64,000 bases of DNA from Thalassobacillus devorans MSP14 (GTDB taxonomy: Bacteria; Bacillota; Bacilli; Bacillales; Halobacillaceae): positions 846,641-910,640 of the forward strand of contig NZ_KI543237.1 in NCBI RefSeq assembly GCF_000496835.1, written 5' to 3'. The notes under the pieces are model-generated. The model saw nothing but the letters and a program-made list of their open reading frames with translations, was not told the DNA's origin and searched no databases. Both the position numbers and the translations under genes were made by a program. Below are positions 1 through 9,119 of the stretch, piece by piece (position 1 is the first letter of the stretch; the number at the start of each line of letters is the position of its first letter).

Positions 1-925
1 AAACGATTTGCATAGCGACATCCCCCTTAGGCTCAGCCTGATAATACCGGTCTTCATAATGAATATCCTGTCTGGAGGCATGATTCCAATCCAGAATGAA
101 ACGGGTCTGCATGTTATGTACAGCACCGCCTTCCACCTTCAGATGTGTATCCCGCCAATAACCGAATCTTTTGTTGAAGCCAAGGTATTCGTCGCCGATA
201 TTAAACCCGCCGATATATCCGATTTTTCCATCGATGATCGTAAGCTTCCGGTGGTTTCTGTAATTTATTTTCATATTCAGCTTAGGTATCAAAGCAGGGA
301 AGAAAGCTTCTACTTCAACGCCGGACTTTTCCAGTCTTTTTACGTACTTTCTGCTTAATGTCCTCGAGCCCATGTCATCATACAGTACACGTACCTTGAC
401 GCCTTGTTTGGCTTTTTTGATAAGAGCTTCCGATAGCCGCTGTCCTAACTGATCATCCCTGATGATGTAATAAAGCAGGTGAATATGCTCTTTGGCATTT
501 TCAATATCTTCAATTAAAGCATGGAATTTATCCTGCCCATCCGTAAAGATTTCCACCTGGTTATCTTTCGTCAAAAGAGCATCATTATTTTTCAAGTGTA
601 AGTAAAACAAGTCTTCGAAAGACTCAAGTTCGGAATGATCCAATTTTAAGGTGTCTTGTTCAATCGAGCGAAGCTGATCCTGCACAGCCGCTAACAATCC
701 AAGTCTGTTCTTTTTATCCCATGTAAATATCTCTTTTTTGCTCAGTCGTCTTCCAAAAATCAAATAAAGCAGGAACCCGCCGACAGGAATGAATAATAAT
801 ACCATCAGCCATGCCCAGGTGGCGCTGGCATCCCGCCGTTCTAAAAAGATGATGGCAAACGCCAGTAAAACGTTGATAAAGATTAGAAAACTGAATAAAT
901 AAGGAGCCATTGCAAAGTCCAGCAT
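1..925 (-). CDS. cls: Cardiolipin synthase, N-terminal part (runs off the left edge)
   Basis: Partial gene with 308 codons visible. The product joins phosphatidylglycerol molecules into cardiolipin at the membrane. The first 60 residues hold two hydrophobic segments, as in Cls proteins, followed by a phospholipase D-type domain. The first HKD motif is clear around residues 220-245 (NYRNHRKLTIIDGK, then GGFNIGDEY). The family is usually about 480-500 residues with a second HKD, which would lie beyond the window. The ATG at 925 follows GGGTGAGG; a GTG nine bases upstream is an alternative start. The family is certain, but which of several possible cls paralogues this is cannot be told. Confidence 0.93.
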   Translation of the reverse strand, partial: MLDFAMAPYLFSFLIFINVLLAFAIIFLERRDASATWAWLMVLLFIPVGGFLLYLIFGRRLSKKEIFTWDKKNRLGLLAAVQDQLRSIEQDTLKLDHSELESFEDLFYLHLKNNDALLTKDNQVEIFTDGQDKFHALIEDIENAKEHIHLLYYIIRDDQLGQRLSEALIKKAKQGVKVRVLYDDMGSRTLSRKYVKRLEKSGVEVEAFFPALIPKLNMKINYRNHRKLTIIDGKIGYIGGFNIGDEYLGFNKRFGYWRDTHLKVEGGAVHNMQTRFILDWNHASRQDIHYEDRYYQAEPKGDVAMQIV

Positions 926-990
926 CCACCTCACCCTTCCTTGACTAAAAATTAACGCTGACTAAAATATAGCATATATTACTTTATTCA

Positions 991-1037
991 AAAAAAATCG
1001 AAGGAAGAGATTTGCCTTGCCAGCATACCTCTTCCTT
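991..1037 (-). terminator. Rho-independent terminator of niaR
   Basis: Read on the minus strand, AAGGAAGAG and CTCTTCCTT pair around a 19-base loop and are followed, after CGA, by a run of T (991-997). It lies 28 bases after the niaR stop and before cls, so niaR is probably monocistronic. Confidence 0.75.
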
Positions 1038-1064
1038 ATCCTATTCATTATGGCTGCATTTGCC

Positions 1065-1607
1065 TCAGGCTTTTAATAAAATGCCTTCCTTTTTAAGCGC
1101 TTCTACGGCTTCATCCAGGGCTTCTTCACTTTCTGCAGCCACCGTATGCATATGAATACCATCGGTCAACTCTGACAGGAAGGATGCGTTTGTTTCCTTA
1201 ATATTATCCAAGAACTTCTGTACGTCCCTGCGGTTCCAAACTAAAACAGAAGCGGTCAGGTCTCCATATACTGGATGCTCAACGGTTACATCCTTAATGA
1301 ACACCCCATGATCCACCAGGATAGTCAATTCTTTCTCCGTCTGATCAGGGCTGTGCTTTACAGCAATTGTCCGTTCAACCGGTGGAGTATCGATTCGCTC
1401 CGTCATGTAGATATATCCCTGGCTTGTCGCTACAATCGGTTCATTTTTAGCTTTCAATAAAGAAACATCCCCGACAATCACTTGTCGTGAGACATCCATT
1501 TCCTCAGCAAGCTCGCTCCCTGTAATCGGTTTTTCACTGTTTTTAAGCAGTGCCAGAATATCCTCCCGCCTTTCGGAAGCTTTCGGTTTTTTTGGATCTT
1601 TCACCAT
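1065..1607 (-). CDS. niaR: Niacin-responsive transcriptional repressor NiaR
   Basis: 180 residues, the usual size for NiaR (YrxA). An HTH_11 winged helix fills about residues 13-65 (ILALLKNSEKPITGSELAEEMDVSRQVIVGD), followed by a 3H domain whose spaced histidines (VKHSPDQ, VDHGVF, GIHMHTV) bind metal and niacin in the family. Known relatives repress NAD biosynthesis and niacin uptake genes when nicotinic acid is plentiful. No nad gene is nearby, so the target is elsewhere or the gene itself. The start is supported by AAGGAAGAG upstream, and a terminator follows the stop. Confidence 0.9.
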   Translation of the reverse strand: MVKDPKKPKASERREDILALLKNSEKPITGSELAEEMDVSRQVIVGDVSLLKAKNEPIVATSQGYIYMTERIDTPPVERTIAVKHSPDQTEKELTILVDHGVFIKDVTVEHPVYGDLTASVLVWNRRDVQKFLDNIKETNASFLSELTDGIHMHTVAAESEEALDEAVEALKKEGILLKA

Positions 1608-1700
1608 GCTCTCTCTTCCTTTCCTGTACGGTTATCTTATCGTTATTTTATCATAAACGCACAGTTTTACAGGAATAGCAGCAATAGTTATTTAACAAGT

Positions 1701-2534
1701 TCATGCTTTGGCTGCCCGATGGATATGCAAGGTTAAATAACCGATTTCCGAAGAAGGGAAATGGATGCCACATTTCTCTGACAGATGCGTAGTCATATCT
1801 ACGGCACACTGGTATGCTTTTTGATATTTTTCCTGGATCATCACTAACATGTTCTTGTCCACCATGTTAAATTCTGATTGTTCTCTCGTTCTTTGTATCG
1901 CACGGTTCAAATGGGTCACTAAATGCTGATAAGCAACATTATCTTTGGATAAAACTTTCTTATAATCTTTCTCTATCTTCCAAACAAGATCACGAATGAT
2001 AGCCACTTGTTTTACGGATTTATCAGTGCCCTCATGCTTCCATCTTCCACTATGAATGAAAATGGCAATATGCCCGGCCTCTTCTTCCGGCAATTCACGA
2101 TCAAACCTCTCTTTAATTGAACGTAATGCCCATAACCCAACTTGAAATTCTTTTGCATACAATATACTTATTTCTTCAATCAAGCCATTTTGAATCGTTA
2201 CATGCTTAGGTGGATCATTTAATAAAAAGGATAGGTGATCTGCCAATTGTAAATGAACAGCATCACTCAACTTCGTCTGTAAATAATCTTCTGCATGCAT
2301 GATGATATCTTCTGTCAAACGAATGATTTTTTGCGGTACCAGAAGAAGAAACTCCTCATACTGTGCCATATCATCATTCATATCGATTACCTTGTCGATT
2401 TCATTATCATCGATCGGGTCTCCATTTCTTTTATCTGCACCGATTCCTTTTCCTATTACAAATTTTTTTTGATTTTTAAATGAAGTAATGACAATATCCT
2501 CATTAAGCACTCGTTCAATCCTCAATCCTGTCAT
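1701..2534 (-). CDS. BglG/LicT-family PRD transcription antiterminator
   Basis: 277 residues, matching the LicT/SacT/GlcT family. An N-terminal co-antiterminator RNA-binding domain (about 1-60) is followed by PRD1 (about 70-170) and PRD2 (about 175-277). These proteins bind a hairpin in the mRNA leader of sugar PTS genes and stop premature termination; phosphorylation of PRD histidines sets activity. PRD1 H100 and PRD2 H208 and H270 are visible. The second PRD1 site, His in LicT, reads Phe (F159) by my alignment, with a His two residues on. The gene lies 17 bases downstream of a lone EIIA gene, with no EIIBC gene beside it. Calling it GlcT would be a guess. Confidence 0.85.
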   Translation of the reverse strand: MTGLRIERVLNEDIVITSFKNQKKFVIGKGIGADKRNGDPIDDNEIDKVIDMNDDMAQYEEFLLLVPQKIIRLTEDIIMHAEDYLQTKLSDAVHLQLADHLSFLLNDPPKHVTIQNGLIEEISILYAKEFQVGLWALRSIKERFDRELPEEEAGHIAIFIHSGRWKHEGTDKSVKQVAIIRDLVWKIEKDYKKVLSKDNVAYQHLVTHLNRAIQRTREQSEFNMVDKNMLVMIQEKYQKAYQCAVDMTTHLSEKCGIHFPSSEIGYLTLHIHRAAKA

Positions 2535-2551
2535 CTCCCTCTCCCGATAGC

Positions 2552-3046
2552 CTACTTTGTTTGTATGGTCATAATTGGTGTTTCTCCACGAACAGCTTTC
2601 TCCATGGTGTGGTGATCCATCTGGTCAGCTACTTCATTGTAATTAGTAATGATTATTGGAGTTATCGTACTCTTTGCTCTTTCCTTCACAAGGTCCATGT
2701 CAAACGTAATCAACTTGTCCCCGGTTTTCACTTTATCTCCTGCCTTCACGTATCCTTCAAATCCTTCCCCTTCCATGCTTACGGTTTCCAATCCAATATG
2801 AATCAGGACTTCGACTCCCGATTTAGTTTTTATTCCAACAGCATGATTGGTATGAAAAATTTGGATGACTTCGCCATCGACAGGACTTACTACTGTACCA
2901 TCGGAAGGTTCGATCGCCACTCCTTCGCCCATCATCCGTTCTGCGAATACTGGATCCGGAACCTCACTAAGGTCGACTACTTTCCCTTCGACCGGAGCAA
3001 TTATTTTCACTTCACCACTGTCTTTTTTAAATAAGTTTTTAAACAT
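2552..3046 (-). CDS. crr: PTS glucose-type EIIA component, stand-alone
   Basis: 164 residues from the chosen ATG at 3046, which sits 8 bases after AAAGGA; a longer frame to 3091 has no comparable ribosome site. EIIA(Glc) fold: APVEGKVVDLSEVPDPVF at the N-terminus, the ancillary His in TNHAVGIK and the phosphorylated His in VLIHIGLETV. It takes phosphate from HPr and passes it to an EIIB domain lacking its own EIIA. It precedes the PRD antiterminator, so the pair is probably co-transcribed. It is clearly paralogous to the EIIA gene at 56235-56729. The partner permease is not in this neighbourhood. Confidence 0.9.
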   Translation of the reverse strand: MFKNLFKKDSGEVKIIAPVEGKVVDLSEVPDPVFAERMMGEGVAIEPSDGTVVSPVDGEVIQIFHTNHAVGIKTKSGVEVLIHIGLETVSMEGEGFEGYVKAGDKVKTGDKLITFDMDLVKERAKSTITPIIITNYNEVADQMDHHTMEKAVRGETPIMTIQTK

Positions 3047-3227
3047 CGGTTTCATCCTTTCTAATGAATAAATAAAAATCATGGACTGCATTTTAAATCC
3101 ACGGAGAATTTTTTCTATAATATATATCTTTTATTACCCTTTAAGCGTCATAATCATTCCATAATCAAAGTCAAACTTTATAATTATTAATATTTTTCTT
3201 ATTTGTAAAGTATTTGTAAAAAAAGGA

Positions 3228-3256
3228 TTGACGTTCCAATTTAATTTGGATATGAT
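3228..3256 (+). promoter_or_regulatory. Sigma-A promoter of the oligopeptide transporter operon
   Basis: TTGACG at 3228-3233, a 17-base spacer, then TATGAT at 3251-3256. It leaves a leader of about 40 bases before the first gene at 3305. Confidence 0.8.
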
Positions 3257-3304
3257 GTTACACAAATAGTGATAATTTACTGAAAATTTAAACAGGGGTG
3301 TACT

Positions 3305-4333
3305 ATGAATAACTTTACAGATTTTCAGTCCCAACCTCCTTTGCTTGAAGTAAACAACCTGGAGACCGCCTTTGAAATTGATGGAGAATGGCATAATGCC
3401 GTAGATAATGTCAGTTTCCAGGTGAAACCCAAGCAGGTAATCGGTGTAGTAGGCGAGTCTGGATGCGGAAAAAGCGTTATGTCTTTATCGATCATGAAGC
3501 TTTTACCAAAAGGAATCGGAAAGATTCGCAATGGAGATATAAAATTCAATGGAAAGAACCTTGAAAAATTAAATGACAAAGAAATGAATAAAGTACGCGG
3601 TAAAGACATCGCGATGATCTTCCAGGAGCCAATGACTTCTCTGAACCCAGTATTCACCATAGGTTTTCAGTTATCAGAAGCCTTACATAATCATTTTAAT
3701 ATTTCGAAACAGGATGCTCGTAAAAAGGTTATCCATCTACTTGATAAAGTTGGAATTTCCCGCCCAGAAAAAGTAGTAGATGAATATCCTCACCAACTAT
3801 CCGGGGGGATGCGGCAGCGTGTCATAATCGCAATGGCGATTGCCTGCGAACCCAAGCTGCTGATAGCTGATGAGCCTACCACTGCTTTGGATGTCACTGT
3901 TCAGGCCCAAATCCTCGAATTACTGCAGGAACTTCAAACCACCAATGATATGGCAATCATCTTAATCACGCACGATCTTGGGGTTGTAGCTGAAACCTGC
4001 CATGAAGTTATTGTCATGTATGCAGGCGAAGTAGTAGAGCAGACGGATGTGGTCACCTTATTTGAAAGCCCAAAACATCCTTATACGCAACTTTTGATGC
4101 AATCTATACCACGTATGGATCAGGAGGAAGAAGTTCTGGCTTCGATCGAAGGTATCGTTCCTTCCTTGAAAAATATGCCGAGACAGGGATGCAAGTTCGT
4201 AGATCGCTGTCCAAAAGCGATGGATGAGTGCCGCAGCATTACACCTCAATTGAAAGAAAGCAGCCCAGGTCATGGCGTGAAGTGCCTCCTTTATGAGTCA
4301 AGCTGGGAACAGGAAGGGATGAAAGCCAAATGA
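3305..4333 (+). CDS. oppD: Oligopeptide ABC transporter ATP-binding protein (OppD/AppD type)
   Basis: 342 residues, one of two ATPases energising peptide uptake. Walker A GESGCGKS is at 50-57, the ABC signature LSGGMRQR near 165 and Walker [13 protein letters not shown] near 185. The C-terminus carries the oligopeptide-family Cys-rich tail ([15 protein letters not shown]), which can bind an Fe-S cluster in relatives. An AGGGGTG ribosome site precedes ATG, and the stop overlaps the next start by four bases. Gene order D-F-A-B-C is that of the B. subtilis app operon rather than opp (A-B-C-D-F), so AppD is an equally good name. Confidence 0.93.
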   Translation: MNNFTDFQSQPPLLEVNNLETAFEIDGEWHNAVDNVSFQVKPKQVIGVVGESGCGKSVMSLSIMKLLPKGIGKIRNGDIKFNGKNLEKLNDKEMNKVRGKDIAMIFQEPMTSLNPVFTIGFQLSEALHNHFNISKQDARKKVIHLLDKVGISRPEKVVDEYPHQLSGGMRQRVIIAMAIACEPKLLIADEPTTALDVTVQAQILELLQELQTTNDMAIILITHDLGVVAETCHEVIVMYAGEVVEQTDVVTLFESPKHPYTQLLMQSIPRMDQEEEVLASIEGIVPSLKNMPRQGCKFVDRCPKAMDECRSITPQLKESSPGHGVKCLLYESSWEQEGMKAK

Positions 4334-5355
4334 GTAATGTCGTAGATATTCAGCATAAGGAGCAATCGCCTCCCCTCCCCTCCAATCAGGAGACCTTATT
4401 AGAAGTAAAAGATTTAAAGACTTACTACCCAGTAAAAGGCGGCTTTTTCCGACGGACAGTGGGACATGTCAAGGCAGTGGACGGGGTCAGTTTTTCCTTG
4501 AAAAAAGGTGAAACACTTGGACTTGTAGGCGAGTCCGGATGTGGGAAATCCACCGCAGGCCGTACCATTTTGAAGCTGCTGAAACCCAGCGGGGGCCGCA
4601 TTACTTTTGATGGTGAAGATATTACGAACATCCGTGGCAGCCGGCTAAGAGAACGCAGAAAAGATTTCCAGATGGTCTTTCAGGACCCTTATGCCTCTCT
4701 CAACCCCATGCAGATGGTCGGAGATATCATATCAGAGCCGATTAAGAACTATTACCCGAGGAAAAAGGCGAAAGACATCAAGCAGGAAGTTATGGAACTG
4801 TTGAATCGGGTCGGATTACCTGAAGATGCTTACCATAAATATGCGCATGAATTTTCCGGTGGGCAGCGGCAGCGAATCGGTATCGCCCGGGCGCTTGCGC
4901 TCAAGCCGAAACTGATTATAGCAGATGAGCCAGTGTCTGCACTTGACGTATCCGTACAATCCCAGGTATTGAACCTCTTGAATGAACTTCAGGATGATTT
5001 TAACTTGACCTACCTCTTCATTGCCCATGACCTTAGTGTCGTCAAGCATATGAGTGACCACATCGGCATCATGTACCTCGGTCACATTGTAGAAATCGCA
5101 GATAAGAAATCCATTTATGAAGAACCGCTTCATCCATACACGCAAGCATTGATCTCTGCCGTTCCTGAACCGAATCCCAAAAAGAAAAAGGAACGAATCG
5201 TGCTCAAAGGGGACGTACCAAGCCCTGAAAATCCTCCATCTGGATGTCCTTTCCATACAAGGTGCCCGGTGGCTGTGGATAAATGTTCCACCATCAAACC
5301 AGAATTGAAGGAGGTGAAACCAGGACGCAAGGTCGCGTGCATTCTGGTTGATTGA
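4330..5355 (+). CDS. oppF: Oligopeptide ABC transporter ATP-binding protein (OppF/AppF type)
   Basis: 341 residues, second ATPase of the transporter. Walker A GESGCGKS is near residue 66, the signature FSGGQRQRIGIARAL near 175 and Walker B ADEPVSALD near 196. The C-terminal Cys-rich motif (SGCPFHTRCPVAVDKC) is present. It starts inside the stop of oppD (ATGA overlap), which suggests translational coupling and equal amounts of the two ATPases. The N-terminal segment before the first beta strand is long and proline-rich. Its length is nearer to AppF (about 329) than to OppF (about 308) of B. subtilis. Confidence 0.93.
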   Translation: MSNVVDIQHKEQSPPLPSNQETLLEVKDLKTYYPVKGGFFRRTVGHVKAVDGVSFSLKKGETLGLVGESGCGKSTAGRTILKLLKPSGGRITFDGEDITNIRGSRLRERRKDFQMVFQDPYASLNPMQMVGDIISEPIKNYYPRKKAKDIKQEVMELLNRVGLPEDAYHKYAHEFSGGQRQRIGIARALALKPKLIIADEPVSALDVSVQSQVLNLLNELQDDFNLTYLFIAHDLSVVKHMSDHIGIMYLGHIVEIADKKSIYEEPLHPYTQALISAVPEPNPKKKKERIVLKGDVPSPENPPSGCPFHTRCPVAVDKCSTIKPELKEVKPGRKVACILVD

Positions 5356-5392
5356 TCTGATTCATTCATTAACTATTACAGGGGGTAACCAC

Positions 5393-7126
5393 ATGCAAAA
5401 GAAGAAATCTTTTTATTGGCTGGCAGCGATGCTGCTGATCATGTCTTTGTTTATGGCTGCTTGCAGCAATGGTGAGGAAGAAGCTGGAGCAGAAGATGAC
5501 AAAAAAGAAACAGAAGGCAATGAAGGCGGCGAGGAAGCTGCCCCTAAAGAAGGTGGAACTTTAGTTTACGCTCTTGATGCAGCACCTGAAGGACTGTTCC
5601 ACTGGAACTGGTATGGTATTCAAACAGACGCAGAAGTCCTTGGTCTGTTTGATGACAACTTGATTACATTTGATGAGGAATTGAAGCCACAGCCTAATAT
5701 CGCCAGCTGGGAAACAGAAGATAATAAAGTCTTCACCTTCAAGTTCAAGAAAGGCGTCAAGTGGCATAACGGCGATGAACTGACTGTCCAGGACTGGGTA
5801 TTCTCTTTAGAAACCCTCGCTCACCCGGATTATGAAGGTCCCCGTTACACGAATGTCCAAACTGTTGAAGGTGCAGAAGCTTTCCGTAACGGAGAAGCAG
5901 ATTCCATTTCCGGACTTGAAGTAATCAATGACTATGAAATAAAAATCACTTTTGATAAAGCACGAGTCAACAACCTGTTGAACCTTTGGACTTATCCGAT
6001 GAATCGTTCAGCATTCGAAGGGATCGAAGTCGCTGACATGGAAGGTTCTGATCCTGTCCGCCGTACACCGATCGGTACTGGTCCGTTCAAAGTAAACAAA
6101 GTAGTCTCCGGTGAATCTGTTGAGCTTGTAGCCAATGAAGATTACTGGCAGGGCAAGCCGAAGCTGGATAAGATCATTATTAAAGTTGTCGACAGTACTG
6201 CCGTTACTGGCGCGCTGCAAAATGGAGATATTGATGTCGTAAGTGTTCATCCGACAATCGGTAAAGATGTCGAAGCGATGGAAAACGTTGATTTAGTGAC
6301 CGCCCCTGGTCTTTCTTATTACTATGTAGGATTCAAGCTTGGTAAATTTGATAATGAAAAGAAAGAAGTTGTCGAGCAAAAAGAAAAGTATGCGGATAAA
6401 AAGCTGCGACAAGCAATGATGCATTCCATCAACCGTGAAGAATGGATTGAAGCCTTCTTTGGTGGCTATGGCGATGTTGTCAACCGTCCGGTCCCTACCG
6501 CTCACTGGATTGCTGCTGACAACGATGATTTGAATACCTATCCGTACGATCCTGAAAAAGCGAAAGAAATCCTGGATGAAGCTGGATATGTAGATACAAA
6601 TGGTGATGGTTTCCGTGAAGACCCTAATGGAGATGAATTTGTCGTCAACTTCTCCCATTATGCAACCGGCAACCCGACATTTGAATCCCGTGCCAAAGCC
6701 CTTACCCAATATTGGGAAGCTGTCGGGTTAAAATCTACGCTTGAAATGATCGAAGTCAACCAATATTACGACATGGTGGAAAAAGACAACGAAAATATGG
6801 AAGTCTTCTTCGGCGGCTGGGGCTATGGTGCCGATCCTGATCCATCTGCATTATGGAAGTCTGATCAGTTGTGGAACTACCCTCGCTGGGTAAATGAAGA
6901 AAGCGACCAGCTTTTGGAGGATGCACTTGACGTGGAAGTCGTGGGAACAGACGAAACAAAGCGTAAAGAGCTTTATGTCAAATGGCAGCAAATCGTCAAT
7001 GAAGAGCTCCCTATGCTATTCATTACCGAGCTGCAAGAAATTTATGGTATGAACAAGCGCGTAGGTGGTTTGACATTAGATGTCTCTGGTTTCAACAGTG
7101 CCCACGAATGGTTTGTGACAGAATAA
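5393..7126 (+). CDS. oppA: Oligopeptide-binding lipoprotein (OppA/AppA type)
   Basis: 577 residues. The ATG at 5393 follows AGGGGGTAACC; an in-frame start 45 bases upstream has no ribosome site. A lysine-rich start and hydrophobic stretch end in the lipobox MAAC with Cys24 as the lipidated residue. A very acidic linker (about 25-55, rich in Glu, Asp and Gly) precedes the SBP_bac_5 domain (GTGPFKV, DYWQGKPKLDKI, the RQAMMHSINREEW region). It captures peptides outside the membrane and hands them to the two permeases. The heavy negative charge fits a salt-adapted extracellular protein. Peptide size preference cannot be read from the sequence. Confidence 0.92.
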   Translation: MQKKKSFYWLAAMLLIMSLFMAACSNGEEEAGAEDDKKETEGNEGGEEAAPKEGGTLVYALDAAPEGLFHWNWYGIQTDAEVLGLFDDNLITFDEELKPQPNIASWETEDNKVFTFKFKKGVKWHNGDELTVQDWVFSLETLAHPDYEGPRYTNVQTVEGAEAFRNGEADSISGLEVINDYEIKITFDKARVNNLLNLWTYPMNRSAFEGIEVADMEGSDPVRRTPIGTGPFKVNKVVSGESVELVANEDYWQGKPKLDKIIIKVVDSTAVTGALQNGDIDVVSVHPTIGKDVEAMENVDLVTAPGLSYYYVGFKLGKFDNEKKEVVEQKEKYADKKLRQAMMHSINREEWIEAFFGGYGDVVNRPVPTAHWIAADNDDLNTYPYDPEKAKEILDEAGYVDTNGDGFREDPNGDEFVVNFSHYATGNPTFESRAKALTQYWEAVGLKSTLEMIEVNQYYDMVEKDNENMEVFFGGWGYGADPDPSALWKSDQLWNYPRWVNEESDQLLEDALDVEVVGTDETKRKELYVKWQQIVNEELPMLFITELQEIYGMNKRVGGLTLDVSGFNSAHEWFVTE

Positions 7127-7164
7127 GCCGCTGGTCAATCTGAAAAAAGATAAGGAGCATACTC

Positions 7165-8130
7165 ATGTTAAAGTATACGTTACGTAGAATCTTAGGCATG
7201 ATCCCGATGCTTCTCCTGATATCCATTGTAGTGTTTTCCCTGGCATTATCTATGCCGGGGGATCCCTTCGGTGGAGAAATTGATCCTAATAATACTGACC
7301 CTCAATATATAGAGGAAATGAGAGAAAAAGCAGGACTTAACGATCCGGTTCATGTACAGTATGGCAGATGGATTTCTAATTTTATGCAGGGAGACTTCGG
7401 TGAATCAACACGCTATAAAATGCCGGTTGCTGAACTTATCGGTGAACGCATGCCGAACACGCTTTTTCTAGGTATCACCTCACTAGTCATTACATATATT
7501 CTCGCATTCGTTATGGGCATGTACGCTGGCCGGAAACCTTACACGACAGCTGATAATTTAATTGGCGGTGTCAACTACCTCGGCTTGGCCATCCCCTCTT
7601 ACATTGCAGGTGTCTTTGCCATTTATTTCTTTTCCTTTAAATTGGGCTGGTTTCCTTTCAGTGGATCTGTCGATATAACTTTGCAAGATGGGTCGTTTGA
7701 ATACTATCTAAGCAGGCTCCACCATGTATTTTTACCAGCAATCGTATTAGGTGCTCTTGGTACAGCCAGTTATACCCAGTTCTTACGAAATGACATCATT
7801 GAAAGCAGCCGGAAAGATTTTGTACGTACCGCACGGGCAAAAGGAACATCGGAATCGAAAATTTACAATCAACATATTCTGAGGAACTCGATTATTCCAT
7901 TGATTACATTCTTAGGATTTGACATTGTTACGTTGATCAGTGGTGCAATCATTACAGAAGCGATTTTTACTTATCCTGGTATCGGTCAGCTTTTTCTCGA
8001 TTCCATCAACAACCGTGATTACCCTGTAATGATGACATTGACCATGATGTTTTCGTTCCTCGTTTTATTTGGGAACATGATCGCCGACTTGTTGTATGGA
8101 ATTGTCGACCCAAGAATTCGTGTAGACTAG
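7165..8130 (+). CDS. oppB: Oligopeptide ABC transporter permease (OppB/AppB type)
   Basis: 321 residues, BPD_transp_1 family, six predicted membrane helices. The N-terminal signature (YTLRRILGMIPMLLLISIVVF, then MPGDPF) is typical of OppB/DppB proteins. The EAA loop that contacts the ATPases is at DFVRTARAKGTSESKI. The ribosome site AAGGAG lies 8 bases before ATG, and 38 bases separate it from oppA. It forms the membrane pore with the next gene product. Confidence 0.93.
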   Translation: MLKYTLRRILGMIPMLLLISIVVFSLALSMPGDPFGGEIDPNNTDPQYIEEMREKAGLNDPVHVQYGRWISNFMQGDFGESTRYKMPVAELIGERMPNTLFLGITSLVITYILAFVMGMYAGRKPYTTADNLIGGVNYLGLAIPSYIAGVFAIYFFSFKLGWFPFSGSVDITLQDGSFEYYLSRLHHVFLPAIVLGALGTASYTQFLRNDIIESSRKDFVRTARAKGTSESKIYNQHILRNSIIPLITFLGFDIVTLISGAIITEAIFTYPGIGQLFLDSINNRDYPVMMTLTMMFSFLVLFGNMIADLLYGIVDPRIRVD

Positions 8131-8141
8131 GAGGGCTGAAC

Positions 8142-9050
8142 ATGGCAGAAGCTATTAATGATACATCCATAACTAAAGTCAAAGCCCAAAAGTCAATGTC
8201 ACCATGGGCAGTCGCAAGAAGAAAGTTTCTCCGAAACAAACTGGCTATGATAAGTCTATTCTTTTTGATGACTGTCTCTATCCTTTCTTTTCTGGCACCC
8301 TATATCACTACTGTCGATATCACAAGAGTAAATATCGGCTCCATGTCTTTGACACCATCGTCCGAGCATTGGTTCGGAACCGATAAAAGCGGTCGTGATG
8401 TATTCACGAGGCTCCTGTATGGTGGGCGAGTATCTTTGCTTGTCGGTATCTCCTGTACCCTGCTGATCATTACATTCGGTACTCTGATCGGTGCGCTGGC
8501 CGGATTCTTTGGCGGGATTGTCGATGCCTTACTCATGCGGTTCACCGATTTTATTTTGAACTTCCCCTTGCTGGTATTCGTCATCGTCCTGAACGCTGTA
8601 TTTTTCGGAAAACTGGGCGGTGTTCCAGTGCTGATCGCAGTAATCAGTGTTCTCGGCTGGGGCGGGGTTGCTCGTCTTGTACGAAGCAAAATACTGTCTG
8701 AGAAAGAAAATGAATATATTCTTGCAGCCATCTCGATCGGTTCCAGACCTGCTAAAGTAATCATGAAGCACCTGCTCCCAAACGTGTTATCAACAATTAT
8801 TGTACAGGCGACCCTTACTTTTGCAGCGATGATTGTCGTCGAATCTGGTTTGAGTTATCTTGGATTCGGTGTACCCGCAGAAACACCAAGCTGGGGAAAT
8901 ATGCTGGCTGCATCACGCGAACCCGATGTACTGCAGAACATGCCGTGGATATGGATACCTCCAGCATTAACGCTGGTCTTTACCATACTTTCCATCAACT
9001 TTATCGGTGAAGGAATCAAGGATGCCTTAAATCCAAAGTCACTTCGTTAA
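8142..9050 (+). CDS. oppC: Oligopeptide ABC transporter permease (OppC/AppC type)
   Basis: 302 residues, the partner permease. A short cytoplasmic N-terminus with RRKFLRNKLAMISL leads into helix 1, which is the OppC_N signature. The extracellular loop EHWFGTDKSGRDVFTRLLYGGR and the EAA loop ENEYILAAISIGSRP are diagnostic. It starts 11 bases after oppB with an AGGAGG site and is the last gene before a terminator, so the operon is five genes. Confidence 0.93.
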   Translation: MAEAINDTSITKVKAQKSMSPWAVARRKFLRNKLAMISLFFLMTVSILSFLAPYITTVDITRVNIGSMSLTPSSEHWFGTDKSGRDVFTRLLYGGRVSLLVGISCTLLIITFGTLIGALAGFFGGIVDALLMRFTDFILNFPLLVFVIVLNAVFFGKLGGVPVLIAVISVLGWGGVARLVRSKILSEKENEYILAAISIGSRPAKVIMKHLLPNVLSTIIVQATLTFAAMIVVESGLSYLGFGVPAETPSWGNMLAASREPDVLQNMPWIWIPPALTLVFTILSINFIGEGIKDALNPKSLR

Positions 9051-9054
9051 TATT

Positions 9055-9087
9055 AAAAAGCAGGAGCCTACTGGTTCCTGCTTTTTT
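9055..9087. terminator. Bidirectional terminator between the peptide transporter operon and the gamma-lyase gene
   Basis: AAAAAGCAGGA and TCCTGCTTTTTT pair around a short loop, with T runs in both directions. It sits between converging genes. Confidence 0.85.
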
Positions 9088-9119
9088 CCGGTTTATCGTT
9101 TTTTACGGACGAAAGTTTT

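Noticed and set aside
2561-3034. 157-codon frame antisense to the EIIA gene
   Set aside because: Antisense shadow; the EIIA protein on the other strand is highly conserved.
3134-3394. 86-codon minus-strand frame over the peptide transporter promoter
   Set aside because: It overlaps the promoter and start of oppD, has no ribosome site and a composition unlike the neighbours.
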